Source: JAPLFM01 sp964650885
GTDB taxonomy: Bacteria > Bacteroidota > Ignavibacteria > Kapaibacteriales > UBA2268
Assembly (NCBI GenBank): GCA_964650885.1
Contig: CAZYXG010000002.1
Span: forward strand, 62,001-126,000
DNA length: 64,000 bases
Direction: 5' to 3'
A program made the position numbers and the translations under genes. The notes under the pieces were generated by a model. It had not been told where the DNA came from. It made no database searches and saw only the letters and a list, made by a program, of their open reading frames with translations. Positions 1 to 9,031 of the stretch are shown one piece after another; the stretch's first letter is position 1, and each line of letters starts with the position of its first letter.

Positions 1-1724
1 CCTTTAGCAATAGATTCTTGTCTGATTTTATCTATCGCAGCATCACGCTCTTTGTCGTTGTAGCAGTAAATTTCAGTCTTACCTTTTTTAAGTTTATATA
101 AAGGCGGCTGAGCAATATATAGCTTGCCTTGTAGGATTAAGTCCTTCATATAAACATAGAATAAAGTCATCAAAAGAGTACGAATGTGAGAACCATCAAT
201 GTCGGCATCCGCCATCAATATTATTTTTCCATAACGTGAATTATCTGGGTTGAAATCTTCATCAAAACCTGCACCAATTGCAGTGAAAATAGCACGAATC
301 TCATCGTTTTCCAATACTTTTGCCAAACGTGCTTTTTGAACATTTAAGATTTTACCTTTTAATGGCAAAATAGCTTGAAATCTTCTGTCTCTACCTTGCT
401 TTGCAGAGCCACCAGCAGAGTCTCCCTCAACCAAGTACACTTCACATTCTTCAGGATTTTTAGAACTACAATCTGCCAATTTACCTGGCAAACCAGAGCC
501 AATACTACTTTTCTTACGAACAAGCTCACGAGATTTACGAGCTGCAATTCTAGCTTCGGCAGCAAGATATGCTTTTTCCAAAATTCTTTTAGCAGCAGCT
601 GGATTAGCATCAAGGAATGAATTTAGTTTATCTGCAACTATTGTTCTAATTACACCTTCTACTTCGCCATTACCTAATTTAGTTTTAGTCTGACCTTCAA
701 ACTGAGGTTCAGCCACTTTCACAGAAATAATCGCAGTCAAACCTTCTCTAAAGTCGTCACCAGTAAGTGTAATTTTAGATTGTTGTTTGTTTGAATACTC
801 ATTAGCATAGTTATTGAAAGTACGAGTTAGAGCTGTACGGAAACCAGTTACGTGAGTTCCACCTTCAATTGTGTTGATGTTATTTACGTAAGAAAGTACA
901 TTTTCTTGATAACCATTGTTGTATTGGAAAGCAACTTCTATTTCAGTGGTTTCATCATTCTTATTTGTGTCAGAACCACTGATTGAAATTGGAGAAACAA
1001 TAGTGATTGCTCCTTCATCAACATATTTAACGAAGTCAACCAATCCACCTTTATAATGAAATACTTCATTTGTGCCTTCGCCTTCGTCAATAATATTAAT
1101 AGCAACTTTTGGGTTTAAGAAAGCTAATTCTTTCAAACGTTCTGCTGTTCTGGTAGATTTGAATTGAACAGTTGTAAAAATAGATTCATCTGGATAAAAG
1201 TGAACTTTAGTTCCAGTTTTTTTAGAATTACCTAACGCTTGAATTCCTGTAACTGGAATACCTTTAGAATATTCTTGTCTGAAAATTTTACCTTCTCTTT
1301 GAACTGTAACAACACACTTAATAGAAAGGGCATTCACACACGATACACCAACACCATGCAAACCACCAGAAACTTTGTAAGTGTTCTTATCGAATTTACC
1401 ACCTGCGTGGAGAGTACACATTACAACTTCTAAAGTAGAAACTTTTTTAACTGGGTGTGGTCCAGTTGGAATTCCACGACCGTTATCTTCCACTGAACAA
1501 GAGCCATCTTTATGAATTGTTACAATTATATCAGTACAGTAACCTGCTAATGCTTCATCAATAGAGTTATCTACTACTTCGTTAATTAAGTGGTGAAGAC
1601 CCCTTTCTCCAACATCACCAATATACATAGCAGGGCGTTTACGAACTGCTTCCAGCCCTTCCAACACCTTGATACTATCTTCACTATAAGTGTTTACTTG
1701 CTTTGCTGACTTATTCTCTGACAT
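1..1724 (-). CDS. gyrB: DNA gyrase subunit B, C-terminal end cut by window edge
   Basis: ATPase subunit of the type II topoisomerase that introduces negative supercoils into DNA. Translating from the ATG at 1722-1724 gives MSENKSAKQVNTYSEDSIKV, then GHKL ATPase motifs (NSIDEALAGY, DNGRGIPTGPHP, GGLHGVG). The transducer domain follows, then the Toprim domain with LVEGDSAGGSAKQGRDR and DADIDGSHIR, whose acidic residues bind Mg2+. About 574 residues are present and the frame is open through position 1, so only the tail, roughly the last 70-80 residues of a typical GyrB, is missing. It is the last visible gene of the minus-strand dnaN-recF-DUF721-gyrB cluster, 55 bases after the DUF721 gene. The identification is very secure; the partial state is caused by the window boundary and not by mutation. 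Confidence 0.97.
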   Translation of the reverse strand, partial: MSENKSAKQVNTYSEDSIKVLEGLEAVRKRPAMYIGDVGERGLHHLINEVVDNSIDEALAGYCTDIIVTIHKDGSCSVEDNGRGIPTGPHPVKKVSTLEVVMCTLHAGGKFDKNTYKVSGGLHGVGVSCVNALSIKCVVTVQREGKIFRQEYSKGIPVTGIQALGNSKKTGTKVHFYPDESIFTTVQFKSTRTAERLKELAFLNPKVAINIIDEGEGTNEVFHYKGGLVDFVKYVDEGAITIVSPISISGSDTNKNDETTEIEVAFQYNNGYQENVLSYVNNINTIEGGTHVTGFRTALTRTFNNYANEYSNKQQSKITLTGDDFREGLTAIISVKVAEPQFEGQTKTKLGNGEVEGVIRTIVADKLNSFLDANPAAAKRILEKAYLAAEARIAARKSRELVRKKSSIGSGLPGKLADCSSKNPEECEVYLVEGDSAGGSAKQGRDRRFQAILPLKGKILNVQKARLAKVLENDEIRAIFTAIGAGFDEDFNPDNSRYGKIILMADADIDGSHIRTLLMTLFYVYMKDLILQGKLYIAQPPLYKLKKGKTEIYCYNDKERDAAIDKIRQESIAK

Positions 1725-1779
1725 TCCAACCTTTTTTAATGCTTATTTATTTAATATTTATTTCCAAAAATACGGAATT

Positions 1780-2079
1780 TTAAAGGATTTCTATTTCGCT
1801 AATATGCTCACAACCCGAAAAATTATTAACATTCTCTAATAGTTTAACCTTTTGTAGATTTAATTCAAATCTCCACTGGGGATTTATTGCTTTTACACGC
1901 ATCAAATTTTTCTCAATTGAGATTGGATTACATTTTTGAGAAATTGTTTCGCCAATTACTTTTGCCCAATTATTCATTATTTTTCCAAATAGCAGCTTAT
2001 CGTCCAATTGGTTTAACTTAATTGAATGTGACAAAATATCTTGCAATGATTTTGGTTCGCTTGATAGAAAATCATTCAT
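1780..2079 (-). CDS. DUF721 (DciA-like) small protein
   Basis: A 99-residue protein of the DUF721 family. The middle resembles the family core: LFGKIMNNWAKVIGE followed by a short segment with MRVKAINPQWRFEL. Some DUF721 proteins, called DciA, load or stimulate the replicative helicase in bacteria that lack DnaC or DnaI; that role here is by family analogy only. The gene sits between recF (4 bases away) and gyrB, which is the usual position of this family and supports a replication link. The start is the ATG at 2077-2079. No signal peptide or membrane segment is visible. Confidence 0.8.
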   Translation of the reverse strand: MNDFLSSEPKSLQDILSHSIKLNQLDDKLLFGKIMNNWAKVIGETISQKCNPISIEKNLMRVKAINPQWRFELNLQKVKLLENVNNFSGCEHISEIEIL

Positions 2080-2083
2080 AAAT

Positions 2084-3211
2084 TTAAACTCTCCTTACTA
2101 ATCCTTTTTCCACAAAAAACTTTGTTGTTTTTGAATGAAAATTATCGAAATAATCAAATGAAGTGGTTGTTATAAATACTTGGGCTTTAGCTAGTTCCAG
2201 CATTTCAAGTACTTTGTTTGCTCTTTCGCTATCGAGCTCAGCAAATATATCATCGAAAAGTACAATTGGAGTTTCGTTAAGCTTTTCTTTCAAATAATAG
2301 AATTCACTAAATTTCAAGCTAATTAGCAATGATTTATGTTGACCTTGAGATGCATAATCCTTTGCGAAGCCATTGTTTATCATAAAGACTAAGTCATCTT
2401 TATGTGGCCCAAAACAAGAACTACCTTTGTATTGTTCACTCTGCCGATTTTCTGAATAATATTTCAAAAGTGATTCTCTTATTTCACTTTTATTCATTTT
2501 GCCGTTGTAATTTTCTAACGAATGTGGCTTATATCTTATATCAATAGCTTCTAAATCATTGATACCGTGATAGTTTCTCATAAAAAAATCTTTAAATTCA
2601 TTGATAAACTCAATCCGTTTTGCAATAATTTCAGTGCTTAACGAAATCAGAATTTCATTCCACGGTTCAATTTGTTCAAAATCAAAATATCTTTCTTTTT
2701 TACTTTTGAACAAGAGTGAGTTTTTTTGCCTAAGTGAATTTTTATAGTTGACTAAGTTTTCAAAATAAGTTTTGCTAAGCTGAGAAAGTAATCTATCTAA
2801 GAAATCTCGTCTATTTTGAGGCGAGCCAAATGTGATTGATTTATAATCTGGAGAAAGAATAACAATAGGTGCTTCGCCAATAATATTTTTGGGTAAAAGG
2901 TTGTCGCCTAAATTACCACTAAACTTCTTTTTTTGTAATAACTTATAAGCAACATTTAAAGTATAATCTACATTATTATCTCGCTTGGCTTCTATGCTAG
3001 TTTGATAGAATTCTTCTCCATTTCGAATCAAATCTCTATCCAAAGTAGGCAGGAATGTCTTGCTGAAACTACAAATTGATATTGCTTCCAATATAGTAGT
3101 TTTTCCCATTCCATTCTTGCCACTAATGATATTAAATCCCTCATCGAAATTAATATCATTATAGGTATGGTTTCTTAAGTTACTTATTTTAAGTCTATTT
3201 ATTTTCATCAC
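2084..3211 (-). CDS. recF: DNA replication and repair protein RecF
   Basis: SMC-like ATPase that helps load RecA at gapped DNA in the RecFOR pathway. The 375-residue protein has the N-terminal KINRLKISNLRNH segment typical of RecF and a Walker A GKNGMGKT at residues 31-38. The ABC signature-like SQGQ lies at 288-291 and the Walker B LFDDIFAELD at about 318-327. The length matches the family (about 360-375). Two adjacent ATG codons are possible starts (3211 or 3208). It lies downstream of dnaN, from which it is separated by a 66-base spacer holding a hairpin that could attenuate read-through. It is tightly followed by the DUF721 gene. Confidence 0.96.
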   Translation of the reverse strand: MMKINRLKISNLRNHTYNDINFDEGFNIISGKNGMGKTTILEAISICSFSKTFLPTLDRDLIRNGEEFYQTSIEAKRDNNVDYTLNVAYKLLQKKKFSGNLGDNLLPKNIIGEAPIVILSPDYKSITFGSPQNRRDFLDRLLSQLSKTYFENLVNYKNSLRQKNSLLFKSKKERYFDFEQIEPWNEILISLSTEIIAKRIEFINEFKDFFMRNYHGINDLEAIDIRYKPHSLENYNGKMNKSEIRESLLKYYSENRQSEQYKGSSCFGPHKDDLVFMINNGFAKDYASQGQHKSLLISLKFSEFYYLKEKLNETPIVLFDDIFAELDSERANKVLEMLELAKAQVFITTTSFDYFDNFHSKTTKFFVEKGLVRRV

Positions 3212-3214
3212 TTA

Positions 3215-3253
3215 AACAAAAGAGCTACACCTAAAAGAAATTAAGTGTAGCTC
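3215..3253 (-). terminator. Hairpin terminator or attenuator between dnaN and recF
   Basis: A 9-bp perfect inverted repeat (GAGCTACAC at 3222-3230 with GTGTAGCTC at 3245-3253) lies just after dnaN. Read on the minus strand, the second arm is followed by TTTTGTTT, the pattern of an intrinsic terminator. Because recF follows at once on the same strand, it may act as a partial terminator that lowers recF-gyrB expression relative to dnaN. Confidence 0.65.
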
Positions 3254-3277
3254 AAATTTTAAAACTCATTTTTGAAT

Positions 3278-4447
3278 TTAGTTTAATCTAACTGGCATAA
3301 TTAACATCAATAGATTTTGAGCATCTTGAGTTGGAAGAATTAAAGCAGGTCTGTTAGCTTCAGAGAATGTCATATAAACACTGTTATCTTCAATTATATC
3401 AGTGTGTTGTACTGCTTCTTCTAAGTATAAATAATTAAAGCCAATTTCCAAATTATCTACAGTACCAGAATAAGTGATTTGCTCAGTTGCTTGAGTTCCA
3501 CTATCTGCATCTTCACCAGTAATCATTAAAGTGCTTCCTTCAAACTTAAGTTTCACTTGTTTAGAAGTGGCATTTGTGAAAACAGAAACTCTTTTTACAG
3601 CTTCAATAATTTGTTTTTTGTCAATTTTAGCAAAGAAAGCATTGTCTTTCGGAATTACTGCACTAAATGGTGGAAACTTCTCATCAATCAAGCGAGAAAC
3701 AACCAATACATTGCCAATTGAAATTCTGATATGAGTTACTTTTCCATTGTTTTCCACAGGAGTAAGAATCACATCTTCATCTACTTTTTTCAATAGCTCC
3801 ATAGTACGAGCTGGGATAATAAAGTCAAATTCTTGACTAAATTTATTCTCATCGAATTTTTTATTTGCAAGCACTAATCTATAGCTATCAGTAGCCACTA
3901 CGTTCAATTCATCGCCACGGAATTGGAATAGCACTCCAGTCATAGCAGGTCTGAATTCATCTTTCGATACAGCAAATAAAGTTTTATCGTTTAAATAATT
4001 GAAATCTTCATTTGTCAATAAAGCAGAATTTTCAGACTCTAAGTTCATTAATTCTTCAATATTGACGTTATCGGTAGCGAAAAGCTCTGGTAAGTTAAGA
4101 TATTCATCAGTCGAAAGACCTTTCATATCGTATTTACCAGTAGAAGATGTAATAGTGATTTGTTCATTTTCTTCATTTACAGAAAATTCAATTTCTCCTT
4201 TCCCTAGAGCTTTCACCATTTCATTGAATTTTCTAGCAGGAACAAGTATTTCACCATCTTCAATTACAGTGCAATCTACTTTTGCAATTATAGAAATTTC
4301 TTGATCAGTAGAAACTATGTTTAAAGAATTATCTTTAGCTTGCAAATGGAAATGTTCTAGCACAGGCAAAGTTGACTTTGGAGGAATTGCAGGAAGAGCT
4401 TTTTGAATAGTTTTGCTCAATTCTGAAGCAGAAATTGTGAATTTCAT
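3278..4447 (-). CDS. dnaN: DNA polymerase III beta sliding clamp
   Basis: Ring-shaped processivity factor that tethers DNA polymerase III to DNA and recruits repair proteins. The 389-residue length, the start MKFTISASELSKTIQ, the LPVLEHFHLQA segment and the C-terminal LMIMPVRLN are characteristic. The ending corresponds to the conserved MPMRL tail that helps form the hydrophobic cleft binding clamp-interacting peptides. Three tandem clamp domains are expected from the length. It heads the minus-strand cluster with recF, DUF721 and gyrB. dnaA is not adjacent: the divergent neighbour is psd, so the gene order differs from the common dnaA-dnaN arrangement. No frame or residue anomaly was seen. 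Confidence 0.97.
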   Translation of the reverse strand: MKFTISASELSKTIQKALPAIPPKSTLPVLEHFHLQAKDNSLNIVSTDQEISIIAKVDCTVIEDGEILVPARKFNEMVKALGKGEIEFSVNEENEQITITSSTGKYDMKGLSTDEYLNLPELFATDNVNIEELMNLESENSALLTNEDFNYLNDKTLFAVSKDEFRPAMTGVLFQFRGDELNVVATDSYRLVLANKKFDENKFSQEFDFIIPARTMELLKKVDEDVILTPVENNGKVTHIRISIGNVLVVSRLIDEKFPPFSAVIPKDNAFFAKIDKKQIIEAVKRVSVFTNATSKQVKLKFEGSTLMITGEDADSGTQATEQITYSGTVDNLEIGFNYLYLEEAVQHTDIIEDNSVYMTFSEANRPALILPTQDAQNLLMLIMPVRLN

Positions 4448-4596
4448 GTTAATATCCGATAAAATTTAACTAATTTTGATTTCTTTTTTGAATGTGATTT
4501 CAAATTAATTTTCAAGTTAAGTGAATTTAAATATCGCTACAACAAAAGTTTTAAACTCTATGTGGAGAAATTTTGATTAAAGGAAACAGCTAAAAA

Positions 4597-5259
4597 ATGC
4601 TTACAAGATACGGCACTGACAACATAGTTATTATGTTAATTACAAGTTTAATTTTGATTGGACTTACATATTTCATAGCGAATCCTTGGTTCAAAGGATT
4701 TCTTTTAACGTTGGGTATAATCATAGCTTTGTTTACAGTTTGGTTTTTTCGCGATCCAGATAGAATGATTCCACAAGAAGCTTTAAATGACGAATCTGTT
4801 ATTATAGCTCCAGCCGATGGCAAAGTAGTGGAAGTTATAGAAGAAGTAGAAAGACATTTCATAAAAAAAGAAGCTATTCGTATGAGTATTTTTCTTTCTC
4901 CTTTGGATGTTCACGTAAATCGTTCGCCAGTTTCTGGTGAAATAAAGTTCTATCATTATTTTCCTGGAGATTATTTGGTTGCTTGGCATCCAAAATCTTC
5001 TGAGCTTAATGAACATACTCAAATTGGAATAGAAAATAAATACGGAAAAGTATTTTTCAAACAAATAGTTGGCTTTTTAGCTCGCAGAATTGTTTGTGAA
5101 GCCAAAGTAGGAGATAGTCTTAGCTCTGGCGAAAAATTTGGAATGATGAAATTTGGCTCACGTATGGATATTGCTGTGCCTACAGATTCTGAAATTCTTA
5201 TTAAAAAAGGCGATGTTGTTGTTGCAGGCGAAACAATAATCGCTAGACTCAAGAAATAA
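4597..5259 (+). CDS. psd: Phosphatidylserine decarboxylase proenzyme
   Basis: Converts phosphatidylserine to phosphatidylethanolamine. The 220-residue protein is of the short form seen in Bacteroidota and other lineages. It has two N-terminal membrane helices (about residues 8-26 and 31-47), the motif SPLDVHVNRSPVSGEI in the middle, and FGSRMDIAVP near the end. Family knowledge says the enzyme cleaves itself at the Gly-Ser bond, here G187-S188, and the serine becomes the catalytic pyruvoyl group. It is followed after 5 bases by pssA, which makes its substrate, so the two form an operon for phosphatidylethanolamine synthesis. It is transcribed away from dnaN. Confidence 0.94.
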   Translation: MLTRYGTDNIVIMLITSLILIGLTYFIANPWFKGFLLTLGIIIALFTVWFFRDPDRMIPQEALNDESVIIAPADGKVVEVIEEVERHFIKKEAIRMSIFLSPLDVHVNRSPVSGEIKFYHYFPGDYLVAWHPKSSELNEHTQIGIENKYGKVFFKQIVGFLARRIVCEAKVGDSLSSGEKFGMMKFGSRMDIAVPTDSEILIKKGDVVVAGETIIARLKK

Positions 5260-5264
5260 TAACA

Positions 5265-5999
5265 ATGAAAGTTAGATTAACAAGATCAGTTGTACCAAAT
5301 TTACTTACTCTCGCAAATTTATTTTCGGGATTCGTTGCAATTATTGCTGCTTCTCAGGGTGAATACGACAAAGCTGTGCTATACATAATTATGGGTGCAG
5401 TATTTGATTTGCTCGATGGATTAGTCGCTCGGCTTATACATGCAGCAAGTGAACTTGGTGTGCAATTAGATTCTTTGTCCGATGCTGTAACATTTGGCGT
5501 TGCTCCATCGTTTCTATTGTATCAGGCATATTTTCATCAATTTGGAAATCTGGGTTTGTTCGTATCAGCTTTGCCAGCAATTGCAGGTGTTTATAGATTA
5601 GCCAGATTCAATGTGCAGTTGACAAGTTTGGAAGACAAGAAATATTTCACTGGAATGCCGATTCCTTCGGGGGCATTGACTATTATTTCTTTTGTTCATT
5701 TTTACTTACAGACAAACTTTTTTACAAGTGAAACTACTCCTATTGTTAGCTTCATACTTGTGATATTAATTGCTTTAGGAATGGTTTCAAGAATAAAGTT
5801 TCCTAATCTGCCTAGGCCTGGAAAAACTCTAAAATCGAACTTAGCACTTATTTTTGTCATTATTTTAGTGTTTGTTAGCATTTTTTCTAAAGGAATGTTA
5901 ATATTTCCGATAATGATTTCTTATTTTTGTTTGTTCTCTTTGACACATTTTATTAATTATATAAAAACATATAATGAAATAGAAGAAGATGAAGAATAA
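5265..5999 (+). CDS. pssA: CDP-diacylglycerol-serine O-phosphatidyltransferase
   Basis: Inner-membrane enzyme that transfers phosphatidyl from CDP-diacylglycerol to L-serine, giving phosphatidylserine for Psd just upstream. The CDP-alcohol phosphotransferase signature is complete: D51-G52, A55-R56, G65, D69 and D73 in the exact D-G-x2-A-R-x8-G-x3-D-x3-D spacing, with the aspartates binding metal. About six to eight hydrophobic segments span the 244 residues, and the tail is acidic (EIEEDEE). The start ATG lies 5 bases after the psd stop, indicating co-transcription. The family also contains phosphatidylglycerol synthases, but the Psd partner and the sequence favour PssA. Confidence 0.93.
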   Translation: MKVRLTRSVVPNLLTLANLFSGFVAIIAASQGEYDKAVLYIIMGAVFDLLDGLVARLIHAASELGVQLDSLSDAVTFGVAPSFLLYQAYFHQFGNLGLFVSALPAIAGVYRLARFNVQLTSLEDKKYFTGMPIPSGALTIISFVHFYLQTNFFTSETTPIVSFILVILIALGMVSRIKFPNLPRPGKTLKSNLALIFVIILVFVSIFSKGMLIFPIMISYFCLFSLTHFINYIKTYNEIEEDEE

Positions 6000-6037
6000 T
6001 TTTTACAAATTCGGATAACACAATACCAACTCAATTT

Positions 6038-6307
6038 ATGAAAAACTACCAAGCAAAAATTTATGTAACACTTAGAAGTGGCATACTTGATGTACAAGGC
6101 AAAACTGTTGAACATGCTCTTCATTCTCTTGATTTCGATATGACTTCAAATGTGAGAGTTGGAAAGTATATTACTATGAATGTTGAAGCTCAAAACGATG
6201 GTCAAGCTTTGGCGTTTGTAGAAAGTGCTTGCAAAAAACTTCTTTCGAACCCAGTAATTGAAGACTTCCAAGTTGAAATTATAGAACCAAAAGAGGATCA
6301 AGACTAA
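6038..6307 (+). CDS. purS: Phosphoribosylformylglycinamidine synthase subunit PurS
   Basis: Small 89-residue subunit that helps couple the glutaminase PurQ with the synthetase PurL in the fourth step of purine synthesis. The start MKNYQAKIYVTLRSGILDVQGKTVEHAL is the standard PurS pattern, and the rest fits the small dimeric alpha/beta fold. Its TAA stop overlaps the purQ ATG (TAATG at 6305-6309), so the two are translationally coupled. The purL partner is not within this window. Confidence 0.93.
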   Translation: MKNYQAKIYVTLRSGILDVQGKTVEHALHSLDFDMTSNVRVGKYITMNVEAQNDGQALAFVESACKKLLSNPVIEDFQVEIIEPKEDQD

Positions 6308-6990
6308 TGAAATTTGGTGTTGTTTCTTTCCCAGGTTCTAATTGCGACCACGATGCTTTAACTGTAGCTAGCAACTTTGGCACTGCCGAAAAACTTTGGC
6401 ATAAAGATACTGCAATTCCTTCTGGACTTGAGTGTGTTATTTTACCTGGTGGCTTTTCTTATGGAGATTACTTGCGTTGCGGAGCAGTTGCTCGTTTTTC
6501 TCCAATTATGGCAGAAGTTGTAAAGTTTGCAAATGCAGGTGGACTTGTTATAGGTATTTGCAATGGATTTCAAATTCTTACTGAAAGTGGACTTTTGCAA
6601 GGTGCTTTAGTTCGCAATTCAGGATTGAGTTTTATTTGCAAAGATGTTTATTTGAAAACTGAAAATAAATCAACAGCATTCACAAGTGCAATTGAAAAAG
6701 ATGTTATCAGAATACCGGTTGCACATGGCGAAGGTAATTTTATAGCTAATGATGATTTATTGAAAGAACTTAAAGATAATAATCAAATTGCTTTCAGATA
6801 CTGCTCTGCAAATGGTGAAGTATCTAATGAAGCAAACCCAAATGGTTCAACTGAAAATATTGCTGGAATTTTCAATAAAAATAAAAATGTGCTTGGCTTA
6901 ATGCCACACCCAGAAAGATATTCAGAAAGTCTGCTTGGCGGCAACGATGGGCAAATGATTTTCAAATCACTTCTTAACTCTTTAAACTAA
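6307..6990 (+). CDS. purQ: Phosphoribosylformylglycinamidine synthase subunit PurQ
   Basis: Class I glutamine amidotransferase subunit that supplies ammonia to PurL for purine synthesis. The catalytic Cys85 lies in GICNGFQILTE, and the His201/Glu203 pair of the triad lies in MPHPERYSE near the C-terminus. The N-terminus KFGVVSFPGSNCDHD is typical. At 227 residues it is a normal stand-alone PurQ, which implies a small-type PurL elsewhere. It overlaps purS by one base and is followed after 8 bases by a tatA-type gene. Confidence 0.96.
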   Translation: MKFGVVSFPGSNCDHDALTVASNFGTAEKLWHKDTAIPSGLECVILPGGFSYGDYLRCGAVARFSPIMAEVVKFANAGGLVIGICNGFQILTESGLLQGALVRNSGLSFICKDVYLKTENKSTAFTSAIEKDVIRIPVAHGEGNFIANDDLLKELKDNNQIAFRYCSANGEVSNEANPNGSTENIAGIFNKNKNVLGLMPHPERYSESLLGGNDGQMIFKSLLNSLN

Positions 6991-6998
6991 GGAAATTT

Positions 6999-7181
6999 AT
7001 GTTTGGATTAGGTGTTCCTGAATTACTATTGATAATAGTGGCAATAGCTTTTATGTTTGGTGGCAAAAAAATTCCTGAATTAATGAAAGGACTTGGTTCT
7101 GGAATTAAGGAATTTAAAAAAGCTTCTAATACTGATGAGCCTGAAACAAAAATAGAAGAAAAAACTAATACTCATCAATAG
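6999..7181 (+). CDS. tatA: TatA-family twin-arginine translocase protein (first copy)
   Basis: A 60-residue TatA/E-type protein. One N-terminal membrane helix (about residues 6-20), an FGGKKIPELMKGLG hinge and amphipathic helix, and a short charged tail are visible. TatA subunits form the pore-like assembly that moves folded proteins across the inner membrane together with TatC. It lies 8 bases after purQ and 10 bases before a second TatA/B-like gene; tatC is at 11568 in this window. Family identity is secure; whether this copy acts as TatA or TatE cannot be told from sequence alone. Confidence 0.9.
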   Translation: MFGLGVPELLLIIVAIAFMFGGKKIPELMKGLGSGIKEFKKASNTDEPETKIEEKTNTHQ

Positions 7182-7191
7182 GGTAAGTAAC

Positions 7192-7539
7192 TTGTTTGAT
7201 ATTGGTGCTGGCGAGCTAATGCTCATAGGTATTATTGTTATATTCCTTTTTGGCCCTGAAAAACTCCCTGAGTTTGCCAAAATGGTTAGCAAAGGAATGG
7301 GCAAAATGAAACAAGCCCAAGATGCCTTGAAAGATGGGCTAAGCACTATTCAAACTGAGATGAAATTCGATATTGATATTGATGCACCGCACTTACCAAA
7401 ACGAAGAGACCAAATTTACATTAATGATTTACCTACAATTCCTGCAAGTGAATTGGAAATTAAAAATTTAAATAGCTCCGATGAGCTTACCAAAAAACAA
7501 AATATTAACAAAGAAAATACCGAAGAAAATACTTTATGA
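7192..7539 (+). CDS. TatA/TatB-family protein with extended tail, TTG start
   Basis: A 115-residue Sec-independent translocase protein starting with TTG at 7192. The membrane helix (about residues 7-20) is followed by FGPEKLPEFAKMVSKGMGKMK. The FGPEKLPE motif and a longer hydrophilic tail resemble TatB or a long TatA. The tail is charged and low in complexity (KKQNINKENTEEN). It follows the shorter tatA copy by 10 bases and its stop overlaps the gatA ATG (ATGA at 7536-7539). Two TatA/B-like genes in tandem suggest that they supply the two roles of a TatABC system. Confidence 0.82.
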   Translation: MFDIGAGELMLIGIIVIFLFGPEKLPEFAKMVSKGMGKMKQAQDALKDGLSTIQTEMKFDIDIDAPHLPKRRDQIYINDLPTIPASELEIKNLNSSDELTKKQNINKENTEENTL

Positions 7540-8954
7540 TTTTTTACGATAGCTTGCTTCAAAGCGTCAAAAATGGCGAAACAACATTTGAGAAATTTAC
7601 TGAAAGCATTTATAAGCAAATTGAATCAAGACCAAGCTTAAATTGCTTCATCACACTTAATAAAGATGCTGCATTGCTTGCTGCTAAAGAATCCGATGCT
7701 AGAGTGCAATCTGGCAAAGCTCTTCCGCTCGATGGAATGATTATAGCTATTAAAGATAATTTTTCTACTAAAGGTATTAGAACTACTTGTGCTTCGCGCA
7801 TACTTGAAAACTTTGAACCTATTTATAATGCTACAACCGTGCAAAGAGTTATTGATGCTGGTGCAATATTAATTGGTAAAACTAATATGGATGAATTCGC
7901 CATGGGTTCATCGAATGAGACTTCCTACTTCGGCAATGTGAAAAATCCTTTCAATGAAAATAAAGTGCCAGGTGGTTCTTCTGGCGGTTCTGCCGCAGCA
8001 ACTGCTGCTGGATTTTGCCATGTTGCTTTTGGCTCTGATACAGGTGGATCCATTCGTCAGCCAGCTTCGTTTTGTGGAGTGTATGGTTTTAAGCCAAGCT
8101 ATGGAAGAATCTCAAGATACGGATTAATTGCATTTGCTTCATCGCTCGATACTGTGGGACTGTTTGCTTCAAGTGCAAATGATTTGGCTAGAGTTTTGGA
8201 CGTTTTAAGTGGAGCTGACAAAAAAGACTCCACTTTAATAAAAGATTCTGCTATTAATTCATTTTCAAAATTAAACGAAAATCCCAATGTTAAGTCAGTT
8301 GGATTAATATCGCCCGATGAATTATCTAAATGCGACAAGGATATTCAGTTAACTTATAATAACTTAATCGAAAAATTGCATTCGAAAGGTATCACAACAA
8401 AAGTTATAGAATTTGAACATACAGATGCTTGGATTCCTACATATTATGTGTTAGCAACAGCAGAATGTTCATCTAACTTATCTCGATTCGATGGTGTTCG
8501 TTTTGGTACTAGACCAGAGCTAGCAGAAGGGGATAGCTTATTTAAAAAAACTCGTAGCAATGGCTTTGGCGAAGAAGTAAAACGCCGCATTATGACTGGC
8601 ACTTATGTGTTATCGGGTGGTTATTACGATGCTTATTATAAGAAAGCCCAACAAGTTCGTAGAATTATTTTCAATAACTATGCTGCTGCATTTAGTGAAG
8701 TAGATTTTATATTAATGCCTACCACACCCTCGCACGCATTTGATTTCAAAGCTAAAAAAAGTAACCCACTTTCAATGTATTTGTCGGATTTCTTCACTGC
8801 CTCGGCAAATCTGGCAGGTATCCCAGCAATCAATGTTCCAGCTGGCTTTACAGAATCTGAAAAACTACCTTATGGTATGCAAATTCAAGCAGCTTATGGC
8901 AAAGATGAAGAAATAATGGCTTATGCAAATTGGATAGCTAAGCAATTAAATTGA
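7536..8954 (+). CDS. gatA: Glutamyl-tRNA(Gln) amidotransferase subunit A
   Basis: Amidase subunit of GatCAB, which converts Glu-tRNA(Gln) (or Asp-tRNA(Asn)) to the amidated form. The amidase-signature triad is present: Lys73 in IAIKDNFS, the cis-Ser148 in VPGGSSGGSAAA, and the nucleophile Ser172 in DTGGSIRQPA. At 472 residues the length is normal. The start overlaps the upstream Tat gene stop by four bases, which points to translational coupling. gatB and gatC are not in this window. The amidase family has other members, but the ASRILENFEPIYNATTVQRV segment and length point to GatA. Confidence 0.95.
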   Translation: MIFYDSLLQSVKNGETTFEKFTESIYKQIESRPSLNCFITLNKDAALLAAKESDARVQSGKALPLDGMIIAIKDNFSTKGIRTTCASRILENFEPIYNATTVQRVIDAGAILIGKTNMDEFAMGSSNETSYFGNVKNPFNENKVPGGSSGGSAAATAAGFCHVAFGSDTGGSIRQPASFCGVYGFKPSYGRISRYGLIAFASSLDTVGLFASSANDLARVLDVLSGADKKDSTLIKDSAINSFSKLNENPNVKSVGLISPDELSKCDKDIQLTYNNLIEKLHSKGITTKVIEFEHTDAWIPTYYVLATAECSSNLSRFDGVRFGTRPELAEGDSLFKKTRSNGFGEEVKRRIMTGTYVLSGGYYDAYYKKAQQVRRIIFNNYAAAFSEVDFILMPTTPSHAFDFKAKKSNPLSMYLSDFFTASANLAGIPAINVPAGFTESEKLPYGMQIQAAYGKDEEIMAYANWIAKQLN

Positions 8955-9031
8955 TCTAATGTTGAAGATAATTCTTAAGTTCATTGTTTTTTTATGATGA
9001 AAAAATCATCAATATTGAAAATAAAATTTCA

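Noticed and set aside
359..620. Small frames opposite gyrB
   Set aside because: Shadow frames of the conserved gyrB coding sequence; no starts or motifs of their own.
4560..4572. TGTGGAGAA near dnaN as a DnaA box/origin signal
   Set aside because: One isolated site with a mismatch to TGTGGATAA; no cluster and no AT-rich repeats specific to an origin.
8985..9016. Hairpin TGATGA/TCATCA after gatA as a terminator
   Set aside because: Only six base pairs and the T-run precedes the stem on the plus strand; too weak to call.
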